A stretch of 64,000 nucleotides of DNA from JAUIET01 sp964352475 (GTDB lineage: Bacteria; Pseudomonadota; Gammaproteobacteria; Pseudomonadales; JAUIET01): the NCBI GenBank assembly GCA_964352475.1, contig CAYGSL010000013.1, forward strand, positions 1 to 64,000, written 5' to 3'. The translations under genes were made by a program, and so were the position numbers. This document shows positions 1-8,582 of this stretch, piece after piece. Numbering within the stretch: the first letter of the stretch is position 1; the number at the start of each line of letters is the position of its first letter. Under the pieces are notes generated by a model. The model was not told the origin of the DNA and did not search any database. It saw nothing but the letters and a program-made list of their open reading frames with translations.

Positions 1-81
1 GTATCATCAATCGTGTACGTATGAATGCCCATCCCCCGTTAATGGGGTAGAGCCGACTGCTACCACTGAAAGCTCTGAAAT

Positions 82-157
82 TGGTGGGCCGTGATGGATT
101 CGAACCATCGACCAATTGGTTAAAAGCCAACTGCTCTACCAACTGAGCTAACGGCCC
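82..157 (-). tRNA. tRNA-Lys (anticodon UUU)
   Basis: Read on the minus strand, a 76-nt cloverleaf is visible. The 7-bp acceptor stem pairs GGGCCGT with ACGGCCC, the 3' CCA is encoded, the T arm carries GGTTCGAATCC, and the anticodon loop is CTTTTAA, giving anticodon UUU (Lys). It lies 81 bp downstream of queC on the same strand, matching the known queE-queC-tRNA-Lys order in Pseudomonas, so it may be read from its own promoter or as the tail of the que/tol transcript. Confidence 0.96.
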
Positions 158-198
158 CAGAAGGATTTTGCGTTTGCCAAACTGCTAGGCGAACGAAG

Positions 199-221
199 GC
201 GCATATGGTACTGATATGCGC
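199..221 (-). other. Hairpin between queC and tRNA-Lys
   Basis: A perfect 8-bp stem (199-206 with 214-221, arm GCGCATAT) closes a 7-nt loop. It sits between the queC stop and the tRNA. No U-run follows on the minus strand, so it is not a standard intrinsic terminator. It could be an RNA-processing or attenuating hairpin; the function is not known. Confidence 0.4.
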
Positions 222-238
222 TCAAAACTCAAGACTTT

Positions 239-964
239 TTATCCGATCTCTGAACCATTTGCATAGATCGTGGGATCAGCCACTTTGGCTTCTTCGAAGC
301 CCTTGCGACGTAGGTAGCAGCTATCACAGCGCCCACAGGCCGCGCCCTCGACATCCGCTTGATAACAGCTTACTGTTAGAGAATAGTCTACTCCTTGGTT
401 GATTCCCATTCGAATGATGTCGGCCTTGCTAAGATCGACCAGCGGCGTCTCTATCAATAGTGCGTCGGCTTCATTTTTAGCCTCTACCCCTGCCTTGGTG
501 CCTAGTCGAGCTGCTGCCTGAAACGCCTGAATAAATTCAGGCCTACAGTCCGGATAGCCGGAATAGTCGACCGCATTGACGCCAATGAATATACGCTGCG
601 CATCCAACACTTCAGCCCAGGCCAGCGCCAGGGACAGAAACACCGTATTCCTGGCAGGTACATAGGTAATCGGAATCTGATCTTCATCTGCCGCTTGCGC
701 GTCAGGCACGTCTATTTTGTCGTCTGTTAATGCCGAGCCACCGAACACACCGAGGTCGAGTCGTATGGTTTCGTGCACAACTTTCGGGTAATTGGCAGCC
801 ACTTTCTGTGCGGCGAGCAGCTCTGACCGGTGGCGTTGTCCATAATCAAAGCTCAGTGCGTAACATTCATAGCCCTGATTAACGGCCAGAGCCAGCACCG
901 TCGTTGAATCCAATCCGCCGGATAACAGAACAACGGCCTTATTCACTGGCTCATAACTGCTCAT
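239..964 (-). CDS. queC: 7-cyano-7-deazaguanine synthase QueC
   Basis: QueC converts 7-carboxy-7-deazaguanine to preQ0 with ATP and ammonia, in the queuosine tRNA-modification pathway. The 241-aa protein has the N-type ATP pyrophosphatase loop SGGLDS at residues 15-20 and a C-terminal zinc site of four cysteines (C200, C210, C213, C216). I place the start at the ATG at 964 because it gives the usual family N-terminus (MSSYEPVNKAVVLLSGG) and lies 2 bp after the queE stop. An upstream in-frame ATG at 1048 would run 28 codons into queE. It is translationally coupled to queE, which makes its substrate. Family length is about 220-240 aa, so it is complete. Confidence 0.95.
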   Translation of the reverse strand: MSSYEPVNKAVVLLSGGLDSTTVLALAVNQGYECYALSFDYGQRHRSELLAAQKVAANYPKVVHETIRLDLGVFGGSALTDDKIDVPDAQAADEDQIPITYVPARNTVFLSLALAWAEVLDAQRIFIGVNAVDYSGYPDCRPEFIQAFQAAARLGTKAGVEAKNEADALLIETPLVDLSKADIIRMGINQGVDYSLTVSCYQADVEGAACGRCDSCYLRRKGFEEAKVADPTIYANGSEIG

Positions 965-966
965 CA

Positions 967-1632
967 CTAATGCCCAGGCTGATCGCCCCACAGATACTTG
1001 TGCATCTGCAGTTGCATTCGAACTTTCAGGCCATCCTGTAAAATCCATCCTGCAAGATCACGCGGCTCTACTACGCCATGACTGGGAGAGAACAGCACTT
1101 CATTCACCCGTGCATTCAGTGCTAATTCATCGAGCTTAAACCGTGCCCATTCGTAATCATTGCGATCGCAGATTACGAATTTCACCTGATCATGCTCGCG
1201 AAGCAAGTCAATATTCGGCCAGTAATTGCGGTCTAGCTCCCCTGATGCAGGCGTTTTAATATCCAAAACGATGCTAACGCGGCTGTCAATATCAGCAATA
1301 CTGACAGCACCTCCGGTCTCAAGGGAAACGTGCCGACCACTGTCGCACAGTTCGCTGAGCAGAAACCAGCAATTGGGTTGCGCGAGAGGCTCGCCCCCGG
1401 TCACCGTCACATAATTTGCTGGATAATCCATCACTTCGTTAAGAATATGAGCTACGGAGAAAACCTCACCGCCGCTGAATGCATAAGCGGTATCGCAGTA
1501 CACACAGCGCATAGGGCACCCGGTAAGGCGCACGAACACGGTAGGCAAGCCTACACTTCGGCTCTCACCTTGCAGGGAATGGAATATCTCGGTAATCCGC
1601 AGAGTGGGTACCGCAGTGTCTTTACTCGGCAT
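967..1632 (-). CDS. queE: 7-carboxy-7-deazaguanine synthase QueE (radical SAM)
   Basis: QueE is the radical-SAM ring-contraction enzyme that turns 6-carboxytetrahydropterin into 7-carboxy-7-deazaguanine in queuosine synthesis. The 221-aa protein shows the [4Fe-4S] cysteine motif CPMRCVYC (C39, C43, C46), the QGE motif of the family near residue 21, and a TGGEPL SAM-binding motif. It starts 19 bp after the cpoB stop and ends 2 bp before queC, so it belongs to the tail of the tol-pal operon. The cysteine spacing CxxxCxxC matches the common QueE type. Confidence 0.95.
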   Translation of the reverse strand: MPSKDTAVPTLRITEIFHSLQGESRSVGLPTVFVRLTGCPMRCVYCDTAYAFSGGEVFSVAHILNEVMDYPANYVTVTGGEPLAQPNCWFLLSELCDSGRHVSLETGGAVSIADIDSRVSIVLDIKTPASGELDRNYWPNIDLLREHDQVKFVICDRNDYEWARFKLDELALNARVNEVLFSPSHGVVEPRDLAGWILQDGLKVRMQLQMHKYLWGDQPGH

Positions 1633-1651
1633 CAGCGCCCGACCGAAGGAG

Positions 1652-2428
1652 TTATTGCCCTAACTCGTTATTGATATAGTCGCGTGCCAATTTCACTGCA
1701 TTGCTGCCCGAGCGGCCATAATCACTAAGCACTCGATTAAGCATGATGCGGGCAGTTTGAGGGTCGCCACGTACGTGATGCGCTTTCCCCAGCTTATAAA
1801 GAGCGTCCGGCGCTTTGCGGTGCTGCGGATAGCGTTGAACAACCGTCTCAAATTCCTGAATCGCGTTGTCCAGATTGGCCTCGTACAGGTACAACTCGCC
1901 TAACCAGTAATGCGCATTCGCTGCATAGCTACCATTGGGGTAGAGCAGAATAAAGTCTTTAAACGCTGGCAGCGCTTCTTTAAACTTTTGTCTTTTTACC
2001 AAATCATAAGCGGCCTGGTACGAACCTTGCTCCATCGCTGGATCACCGCCACCATCAGATATACGTGCACCAACGGGTGCTGCCGGAATAGGTGCTGCTA
2101 CTGTGGGCACACTATTGCTGGCTCCGTAGGAACCAGCCGGTGCGGTGCTGCCACGGCTCATATTGCTAATGCGCTTATCCAGATCTATGTAGTCTTCGCG
2201 GCGCTGCTTGCTCAGCTTTCTAATCTGATGAGCTTGTTCTTCTACCTGGCCACGCAATCCCATCACTTCCTGTTCCAGTGCCTGAATTTTAAAAAACAAA
2301 TCTGCATTGCTGGCATTGCGTGATTGCTGAGACTCAACCACTTGTTGGGAAAAACCGGTTTGCGCGAGTAGCGCTGTGATTAGCATACTGCTCGCACTGA
2401 TGAGAAATTTGCGATTCACAATGTTCAT
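1652..2428 (-). CDS. cpoB: Cell division coordinator CpoB (YbgF)
   Basis: CpoB is a periplasmic protein that links outer-membrane constriction by Tol-Pal with peptidoglycan synthesis by PBP1b. This 258-aa protein has an N-terminal signal peptide (hydrophobic residues about 10-26, cleavage near FSQ), a Q/E-rich coiled coil at about residues 45-85 that mediates trimerisation in the family, a proline/glycine/serine-rich linker, and about three TPR repeats from residue 135 to the end (PNGSYAANAHYWLGELY, YPQHRKAPDALYKLG). It lies between pal and queE in the canonical order. Confidence 0.93.
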   Translation of the reverse strand: MNIVNRKFLISASSMLITALLAQTGFSQQVVESQQSRNASNADLFFKIQALEQEVMGLRGQVEEQAHQIRKLSKQRREDYIDLDKRISNMSRGSTAPAGSYGASNSVPTVAAPIPAAPVGARISDGGGDPAMEQGSYQAAYDLVKRQKFKEALPAFKDFILLYPNGSYAANAHYWLGELYLYEANLDNAIQEFETVVQRYPQHRKAPDALYKLGKAHHVRGDPQTARIMLNRVLSDYGRSGSNAVKLARDYINNELGQ

Positions 2429-2462
2429 GCCTTTGCTCTCAAGAACTCTTCTCTGTCAGAAA

Positions 2463-2972
2463 CTATTTTAATTCCACGCGCCGATTTAGGCGGTATGACT
2501 CTTCATCTTGAGAAAACGCGATTGGCTTCTCTTCACCGTAACTGATGTTTTCAAGTTGTGAGCGGGAAACACCCTGCAAAACCAGATAGTCCGCAATCGA
2601 CTTGGCACGTCGTTCTCCCAGGGCAAGGTTGTATTCTCTTGTGCCCCGGTCGTCCGCATGACCTTCAAGACGAACAACACGCGCTGAGTTACGCAGATTT
2701 TCCGCGTGCCTGTCCAGAGCCTGTCGGGTTTCATACGTTAGAGTAGAACGGTCATAATCGAAATAAAACACAGTTTGCAAGCCTGCGCCAAACGCACCGT
2801 CGCTGTTGCTACCGTCGCGGCCAAAATCGGAGTCGGCGCCAGTGCCCATGGTGTCGGCACTGCCGGCCTGATCTGAACTGGAAGTTTCATCAACGATTGG
2901 CTGGCTGCCGCCACAGGCCGCTAGCAAGGTAAGCATCGCAGCAAATAAAAAAGAGCGCTTCATAAGGTTCAT
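2463..2972 (-). CDS. pal: Peptidoglycan-associated lipoprotein Pal
   Basis: Pal is an outer-membrane lipoprotein that binds peptidoglycan and is moved by TolB/TolA during division. The 169-aa protein has a lipoprotein signal peptide with lipobox LAAC (lipidated C20), a Ser/Asp/Gly-rich linker, and a C-terminal OmpA-like domain (about 65-169). That domain contains GHADDRGTREYN and GERRAKS, which carry the Asp and Arg that hold meso-diaminopimelate in the family. It sits 94 bp downstream of tolB and 34 bp upstream of cpoB. Length and order are typical. Confidence 0.96.
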   Translation of the reverse strand: MNLMKRSFLFAAMLTLLAACGGSQPIVDETSSSDQAGSADTMGTGADSDFGRDGSNSDGAFGAGLQTVFYFDYDRSTLTYETRQALDRHAENLRNSARVVRLEGHADDRGTREYNLALGERRAKSIADYLVLQGVSRSQLENISYGEEKPIAFSQDEESYRLNRRVELK

Positions 2973-3066
2973 GGTGTTGCCTCTGTCAAAAAAGAAGTCT
3001 GGATAGGGCTTGCGCTGTCGCGTGCCTTTGGTGGGTTAAAAGAAAACAGTTTTGGTTCATTCTCGC

Positions 3067-4428
3067 CTAGTCAGTCCATGGCGACCAGGCGGGTTCGCGT
3101 ACATCGCGCACCGTGCGTGGGAAATTGTATTTCACATTGCCGTCGGTTGATACCGCGGCCAATATGCCACGGCCGTGCTGTTTGGTCGCATAAATAATCA
3201 TCCGACCGTTTGGCGCCACACTGGGTGATTCATCCAGCGAGGTTTTTGTTAAGGAGCGCATACGTTCTGATTCAAAGTTAAATTCAGCAATATGAAATTG
3301 GCCTTGCTCTTGATGAACCAGCACCAGGCCACTATTGTCGGGCAAAACACTGGCTCTAGCATTGTAACTGCCGTCAAATGTTAGCCGTTCTATGGCGCCC
3401 GTCGCCAGAGACACTTTGTAAATCTGCGGCGCGCGGCCACGGTCTGAGGTAAACACCAAGGACTTACCATCCGGATACCAACTCGGCTCAGTATCAATCG
3501 CCGAGCTACGGGTTAAACGGCGCAAATTTTTGCTCGCCAAATCCATCACATAGATATCAGGATTGCCGTCTTTAGACAAAACCATCGCCAGCTTCTTGCC
3601 GTCCGGAGACCAGGAAGGTGCGCTGTTAAGACCCCTGAAATTGGTCAGCTTCTCACGCTCACCAGTGGCTAAATTCTGTCGGTAAATGGCCGGTCTGCCA
3701 CTTTCAAAAGAGACATAGGCAATATCGCGCCCATTGGGTGCCCATGAGGGTGATAATAAGGGTTCTTCCGATTCAACGATTAGCTGGTCCCTGGCGCCAT
3801 CCGCATCCGATTTGTACAGGCGGAAGTTATAGCTACGGTTTTTTCGATTCGCCGCAGAGACATACAAAATCTTTGTTGAAAATGCGCCGCGAATACCCGT
3901 TATCTTTTCATAAATCTTGTCACTGGCGGCATGCGCCAAATCCCGAATTTGTGCTTCAGTGCCAGACAATTTCTCTAGCAAAATGCGCTGTTGTTTCACC
4001 ACATCAAGTAATTCGTATTGCACTTGCAAAGGCTGGGAACCACCTCCGAGCTTTACTTTGCCCACTACCACGTAATCAACATCAATGGCTCGCCAATCGC
4101 GAAAATGTACGTCGCTGGACTGATGCGGTTGACCCAGCATCTCTTTGGCTTTGATCGGTGCAAAAAGGCCACTTCTGCGCAAGTCTGATGCCACAATTTG
4201 CGCTATGTCCTGACTCGGCACTTTATCGCCAGACCAGCCGAATGGCACCACGGCAATTGGCGTTGGATCATCGATACCGGAGGTGATCTCAATTGTTGTT
4301 TGTGAGCTGACCGGAGCTGCTCGCAACATCAATAGAATCACTAGCGAGGCACACAGATACAGCAAGACCCGAGCCTTCGGCATCGCATTGTTCACCGTAA
4401 GCGGTGCAAATAGCGTGTTATTTAACAT
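3067..4428 (-). CDS. tolB: Tol-Pal system beta-propeller protein TolB
   Basis: TolB is a periplasmic protein that binds Pal and the C-terminal domain of TolA. The 453-aa product has a signal peptide, an N-terminal alpha/beta domain (about 45-180), and a six-bladed propeller (about 200-450) with repeated PSWSPDG and PSWYPDG blade signatures. The start at 4428 shares its first base with the last base of tolA. An in-frame ATG at 4386 (residue 15) would give a shorter, more ordinary signal peptide and is an equally good start. Confidence 0.95.
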   Translation of the reverse strand: MLNNTLFAPLTVNNAMPKARVLLYLCASLVILLMLRAAPVSSQTTIEITSGIDDPTPIAVVPFGWSGDKVPSQDIAQIVASDLRRSGLFAPIKAKEMLGQPHQSSDVHFRDWRAIDVDYVVVGKVKLGGGSQPLQVQYELLDVVKQQRILLEKLSGTEAQIRDLAHAASDKIYEKITGIRGAFSTKILYVSAANRKNRSYNFRLYKSDADGARDQLIVESEEPLLSPSWAPNGRDIAYVSFESGRPAIYRQNLATGEREKLTNFRGLNSAPSWSPDGKKLAMVLSKDGNPDIYVMDLASKNLRRLTRSSAIDTEPSWYPDGKSLVFTSDRGRAPQIYKVSLATGAIERLTFDGSYNARASVLPDNSGLVLVHQEQGQFHIAEFNFESERMRSLTKTSLDESPSVAPNGRMIIYATKQHGRGILAAVSTDGNVKYNFPRTVRDVREPAWSPWTD

Positions 4429-5213
4429 TAACTCCGTAAGTCCTCTGGCCTGAAAATGAATCGAAGGCGTCTAAACTGGCTTTCAAACGTTCGACTGGGC
4501 ATTTTCCGAATCTCGGGAAAGCGCCCTGCCTTCTTTACCGCATTCTCAGCACTGTTATCAAAAGCCGCATCACCGCTACTTCGCACAATAGACACCGACA
4601 CAATATCACCACTGGGTACCAACTGAATCAGTAATTCTGTCTGCATGCCATTGCGCGCACTGAGCGGCCGGCTCCAGTTATTTTCTATGACCCGTTTTAT
4701 CAATGCAATGTAACTTTGTGTGACTTCAGCGTCTGCCTGCTGATTGGAGAAGCTTTGCTCCTGACGCATGGCCTGTTCCATGTCAGACTTGGCTTGTTGT
4801 TTGGCCCTAATTTGGGCTGCACGTTCGCGCATTCTGGCCAGCGCTTGCGGGTCCGGTCTAGGCTCGCGAACGCGTTTTGGCTCTTCACGCGGTTTTGGTT
4901 TGGGCTTTTCCTGTTTTTTGCTGTAAGTGGGGTCGTTCTGACTGGGGGTTTCTATCGGTTCAGCTCTGGCCGCCTCAAACTGATCTTCAGGTGGTGGCGA
5001 TGATTCAACGACTGCTTTCGGTGGTGCTGCCGGTGCAGGCGCCACCACGTTTTCAGGCAGAATAACCAGCTTCGCGGCAATATGATCAAATTTAGGGACA
5101 GTGTGTAGCCGTGGCGTATCGCTGGCCCAATTCATAAACATGAGATAAAGCAACAACACGTGTATCAGCGTTGCCAGAAAGCCCGGCACCCATACACCCT
5201 CCATCAATCGCAT
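4428..5213 (-). CDS. tolA: Tol-Pal system protein TolA
   Basis: TolA is the inner-membrane protein that spans the periplasm and transmits proton-motive force from TolQR to TolB-Pal. The 261-aa protein has one N-terminal membrane segment (about 8-28), a Pro/Lys/Glu/Arg/Gln-rich central region (about 45-150) and a C-terminal globular TonB/TolA domain (about 165-261) with the NWSRP motif. It is much shorter than E. coli TolA (about 420 aa); the loss is in the central helical spacer. The gene lies 5 bp after tolR. Confidence 0.92.
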   Translation of the reverse strand: MRLMEGVWVPGFLATLIHVLLLYLMFMNWASDTPRLHTVPKFDHIAAKLVILPENVVAPAPAAPPKAVVESSPPPEDQFEAARAEPIETPSQNDPTYSKKQEKPKPKPREEPKRVREPRPDPQALARMRERAAQIRAKQQAKSDMEQAMRQEQSFSNQQADAEVTQSYIALIKRVIENNWSRPLSARNGMQTELLIQLVPSGDIVSVSIVRSSGDAAFDNSAENAVKKAGRFPEIRKMPSRTFESQFRRLRFIFRPEDLRS

Positions 5214-5218
5214 CGGGC

Positions 5219-5641
5219 TCAGGCCTCAGGGTTTTCGGTGACCAAGCCCAGTGAGGTTGCACCAACGGCCTTAAGACTGGACATCAACGCAATTACGCTA
5301 CCATAGGGCACATTAGTGTCGCCCCAGATCAGCACAGACGTGTCGGGCTTGCGACCAACAACAACACGCACTTTCTGACTGAGGTCGGCTAAATCAACGG
5401 CCTTTTCATGATCGTCGCCGAGATTGATGTAATAGCTACCGTCGGCTTTTATCGACACAATCAATGGCTCTTCCTTGGCATCAACCGGTGCGGTGCTTGC
5501 CTTGGGCAGCTCAACCTGAACGCCTTGCATCAGCAAGGGTGCGGTAGCCATGAATATAACCAGCAGAACCAGCATTACATCAATGTAGGGCACTACATTG
5601 ATTTCGGCGATGGGGCGGCGTTTACTATTTTGTCTGGACAT
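5219..5641 (-). CDS. tolR: Tol-Pal system protein TolR
   Basis: TolR is the ExbD/TolR-family partner of the TolQ proton channel. The 140-aa protein has the usual short basic N-terminus, a single transmembrane helix (about 17-37) with the conserved membrane aspartate at D21 in NVVPYIDVML, and a periplasmic domain. It lies 22 bp downstream of tolQ and 5 bp upstream of tolA. Confidence 0.95.
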   Translation of the reverse strand: MSRQNSKRRPIAEINVVPYIDVMLVLLVIFMATAPLLMQGVQVELPKASTAPVDAKEEPLIVSIKADGSYYINLGDDHEKAVDLADLSQKVRVVVGRKPDTSVLIWGDTNVPYGSVIALMSSLKAVGATSLGLVTENPEA

Positions 5642-5663
5642 CAGCGTTGAACGTTAGGTCGGC

Positions 5664-6395
5664 CTAGCTTACTTGCCCGCGTTTGCTCAGCGGATTTTGC
5701 GGCTCGGGCGCGGAAGCGTACACCTGACGGTGCAAAATACTGGAGAACTCGTCTGAAAACTGCTCATAACGACCCACCAGGCCATCCACTCGAGAACTAA
5801 AACGGTTGTACGCGATTACTGCGGGAATCGCTGCAAACAAACCCATTGCGGTTGCAATCAGCGCCTCAGAAATACCGGGGGCAACCGATGCGATAGTGGC
5901 TTGCTGCATATTAGCCAGACCACGGAACGCATTCATAATTCCCCAAACCGTACCAAAAAGGCCAATATAAGGGCTGGTTGAACCAACTGTGGCGAGGAAT
6001 GGTAAATTCTTATCAAGCTTCGCCTCTTCACGTGCCATTGCTACGCGCATGCCGCGTTGCGCACCAAGCATAATCGCCGCTGCGTCTGCACTGGCCTGTT
6101 GTCGCAGGCGAGAAAATTCTTTAAACCCGGAGCGAAAAATATTCTCAACACCAATGGCACCTTCCATATCCTGTGCATTGGCATTAGCCTGGCGATACAA
6201 CTTGCCAAGATCAATGCCTGACCAGAACTGTTGCTCAAATTCCGCCAGCTGGTACTCGGCTTCGCGGTAAGTCCATAAGCGCCGCAAAATCATAGTCCAC
6301 GACATAAGCGATGCCAGCAACAAGCTGAGCATCACCAATTGCACCAACAGGCTGGCATTGGCCACCAGGTGCCAAATCGATAATTGTTCTTCCAA
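5664..6395 (-). CDS. tolQ: Tol-Pal system protein TolQ (TTG start)
   Basis: TolQ is the MotA/TolQ/ExbB-family proton channel subunit; with TolR it energises TolA during cell constriction. I place the start at the TTG at 6395, giving 243 aa. A GGAG Shine-Dalgarno (6402-6405) stands 6 nt upstream, and the product then begins (M)EEQLSIWHLV before the first membrane helix, as in other TolQ proteins. The longest open frame begins at another TTG (6440) directly abutting the ybgC stop and would add 15 arginine-rich residues without a good ribosome site. Three membrane helices are visible (about 14-37, 126-150, 161-190). Confidence 0.93.
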   Translation of the reverse strand: MEEQLSIWHLVANASLLVQLVMLSLLLASLMSWTMILRRLWTYREAEYQLAEFEQQFWSGIDLGKLYRQANANAQDMEGAIGVENIFRSGFKEFSRLRQQASADAAAIMLGAQRGMRVAMAREEAKLDKNLPFLATVGSTSPYIGLFGTVWGIMNAFRGLANMQQATIASVAPGISEALIATAMGLFAAIPAVIAYNRFSSRVDGLVGRYEQFSDEFSSILHRQVYASAPEPQNPLSKRGQVS

Positions 6396-6401
6396 GGTGT
6401 T

Positions 6402-6405
6402 CTCC
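6402..6405 (-). promoter_or_regulatory. Ribosome binding site deciding the tolQ start
   Basis: GGAG on the minus strand, 6 nt from the TTG at 6395. No ATG is present at a plausible tolQ start, so this site is the main evidence for the TTG. Confidence 0.6.
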
Positions 6406-6440
6406 GAAAACCTTTCCCGGCACGCCGCGCGCAGGATCAA

Positions 6441-6845
6441 TCAATGTTCTTTCGTAAGCGCTTCCAGCATGTGCTGAGGAACTCGAGTGGGTTGCATGGT
6501 TTGCTGATGAACACATGCAATTTTCACTGTGGCTTCACAAAGCGGCGTTCCATCGCGAGTGACAGATTGGGCAAAGACCATATAGCTACGCCCGGTTTTA
6601 GTCACTGTCGCTGTAGCGTCTAACGACTCGTCTAATCTAGCAGGGCTCAAGTATTTTATCTGTGTAGAATGCACAACGAACATGAGCTCTTCACTGAATA
6701 TAGCTGTTTTTGCGTAACCCAGTGAACGCAAAAGCTCGGTTCGCGCACGTTCCATGAATTTTAAATAGTTCACATAATAGACAATTCCACCGGCGTCGGT
6801 GTCTTCAATGTAAACCCGGATGGGCAGTGAGTAATGCGCACCCAC
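6441..6845 (-). CDS. ybgC: Tol-Pal-associated acyl-CoA thioesterase YbgC
   Basis: YbgC is a 4-hydroxybenzoyl-CoA-thioesterase-like hotdog enzyme acting on short or acyl-ACP/CoA thioesters; its link to Tol-Pal is by conserved position. The 134-aa protein has the active-site signature EDTDAGGIVYYVNY (D17 is the family catalytic aspartate). The E. coli enzyme has His where this one has Y24, a variant I believe is also found in Pseudomonas. The gene ends 45 bp before the tolQ TTG and starts 2 bp after the ruvB stop. Confidence 0.94.
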   Translation of the reverse strand: MGAHYSLPIRVYIEDTDAGGIVYYVNYLKFMERARTELLRSLGYAKTAIFSEELMFVVHSTQIKYLSPARLDESLDATATVTKTGRSYMVFAQSVTRDGTPLCEATVKIACVHQQTMQPTRVPQHMLEALTKEH

Positions 6846-6847
6846 AA

Positions 6848-7885
6848 TTACAAGTCGAGATCCAGCGTTTCGCCGCTGCCTGCCGTCGGCTGGTTTACCT
6901 GCAGATCACGATAGGCGCTGGCAGTAACAACCCTGCCCCTTGGGGTTCTGGTGATATAGCCTTCCTGAATCAGATACGGCTCCAGCACCTCTTCAATCGT
7001 GCCTTTGTCTTCGCCAACAGCTGCTGCCATGCTGTCCAGGCCTACAGGGCCACCATCAAATTTCTCTATCATGGTGAGCAGCAAACGCCTGTCCATTTGA
7101 TCGAAGCCGTGTTGATCCACGTTCAACATATTCAGCGCTAAGTCCGCAACCTCGGAGTTAATCTTGCCGTCCGCTTTTACCTCGGCATAGTCGCGTACTC
7201 TTCGCAGCAGACGATTGGCAATTCGCGGGGTTCCTCGCGCGCGACGAGCAATTTCATTTGCGCCATTTTCATTGATCTCTACACCCAGAATTTTGGCGGA
7301 ACGCAATACAATGGTTCGCAGCTCCTGAACGTTGTAAAACTCAAGCCGCTGAATAATCCCGAAGCGGTCTCGCATTGGGGCAGTGAGTAAACCTGCTCGC
7401 GTGGTAGCGCCTACCAAAGTAAACGGTGGTAAATCGAGTTTGATTGAACGCGCTGCTGGGCCTTCGCCGATCATAATGTCTAGCTGAAAGTCCTCCATGG
7501 CCGGGTACAGCACTTCTTCAACCACCGGACTCAAACGATGTATCTCGTCAATAAACAGTACATCGCCCGCTTCGAGATTGGTCATGATGGCGGCAAGATC
7601 GCCGGCTCTTTCCAGTACCGGGCCGGATGTTGAACGCAGGGAAACATTCATTTCCTGGGCGAGAATATTAGCCAATGTGGTTTTACCCAGTCCGGGCGGG
7701 CCAAATATCAATGTGTGGTCCAGGGAATCGCCGCGGTTCCTGGCGGCGGCCACAAAAATTTCCATTTGCTCTTTGACCGCGGTTTGGCCCACGTATTCCT
7801 GCAGACGCAACGGGCGGATGGCGCGATCAGTGCGTTCGTCGCTGGGCTCTCCAACTGCGGAGATGATTCGATCGGATTCAATCAT
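6848..7885 (-). CDS. ruvB: Holliday junction DNA helicase RuvB
   Basis: RuvB is the hexameric AAA+ motor that drives branch migration together with RuvA. The 345-aa protein has the Walker A motif GPPGLGKT (residues 62-69), the Walker B/DExH box DEIH (113-116), sensor 1 GATTRAG, the arginine-finger region, and a C-terminal winged helix with TPRGRV. It follows ruvA after 82 bp, ordered ruvC-ruvA-ruvB. Length and motifs are those of an intact enzyme. Confidence 0.97.
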   Translation of the reverse strand: MIESDRIISAVGEPSDERTDRAIRPLRLQEYVGQTAVKEQMEIFVAAARNRGDSLDHTLIFGPPGLGKTTLANILAQEMNVSLRSTSGPVLERAGDLAAIMTNLEAGDVLFIDEIHRLSPVVEEVLYPAMEDFQLDIMIGEGPAARSIKLDLPPFTLVGATTRAGLLTAPMRDRFGIIQRLEFYNVQELRTIVLRSAKILGVEINENGANEIARRARGTPRIANRLLRRVRDYAEVKADGKINSEVADLALNMLNVDQHGFDQMDRRLLLTMIEKFDGGPVGLDSMAAAVGEDKGTIEEVLEPYLIQEGYITRTPRGRVVTASAYRDLQVNQPTAGSGETLDLDL

Positions 7886-7967
7886 TTTGTCAGGCTGCTG
7901 TATTCAGCCGGCCTTTACCTCATTTCTGGAAACGGTGACTGCCAGCATAGCGCGTGCAGGTAATATC

Positions 7968-8582
7968 TCAAAACAAACTGCGAAGCGCTGCACGTATTAG
8001 ATCTTCTACGATCAATACACCTTCAGTGCCGGCCGCCGCTTTGGCAACCACGCGCGATGCTTCGGCTTTCTTATACCCCAGCGCTTCCAGCGCGGCTTCC
8101 GCTTCAGTGATAGGATCATCTACGGGGGCTTCACTGGCATGACCGTCGCTGGGCGTGATTGCAGGTGCTGCGATCATATCGTCTGTCAGCTTGTCGCGCG
8201 TCTCCATAATCAAACGTTCTGCGGTTTTTGCGCCAATGCCAGGTAAACGAACTAATGCCGCCTTGTCGCCCTGGCGAATACATTTCACGACTTCGCTGGC
8301 GGTCATACCCGATAAAATTGCCAGGCCTACTTTTGGTCCGATGCCGCTGACTTTTATCAATAGGCGAAACAGATTTCGGTCAGATTCGTTGAGAAAACCA
8401 AATAGTAATTGAGCGTCTTCGCGAACTACAAAATGGGTGCTGAGACATACTGCCTGGCCAAGCTCAGGTAAGTCGTAATACGTTGTCATTGGCACGGTTA
8501 CTTCATAGCAAAGGCCGTGCACATTCACCAATACCTCAGGCGCCTGCTTTTCAATAAGCTCACCAATGATGCGACCAATCAT
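7968..8582 (-). CDS. ruvA: Holliday junction DNA helicase subunit RuvA
   Basis: RuvA binds the four-way junction as a tetramer and loads RuvB. The 204-aa protein has the N-terminal OB fold (about 1-62), tandem helix-hairpin-helix motifs (VSGIGPKVGLAIL and LPGIGAKTAERLI at about 79-125), and a C-terminal RuvB-contacting domain (about 158-204) after an acidic linker. Its start overlaps the ruvC stop by 4 bp (ATGA), indicating translational coupling. Confidence 0.97.
   Translation of the reverse strand: MIGRIIGELIEKQAPEVLVNVHGLCYEVTVPMTTYYDLPELGQAVCLSTHFVVREDAQLLFGFLNESDRNLFRLLIKVSGIGPKVGLAILSGMTASEVVKCIRQGDKAALVRLPGIGAKTAERLIMETRDKLTDDMIAAPAITPSDGHASEAPVDDPITEAEAALEALGYKKAEASRVVAKAAAGTEGVLIVEDLIRAALRSLF

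Noticed and set aside
7497..8000. Long plus-strand frame opposite ruvB
   Set aside because: Antisense shadow of a fully conserved gene, with no ribosome site or domain.
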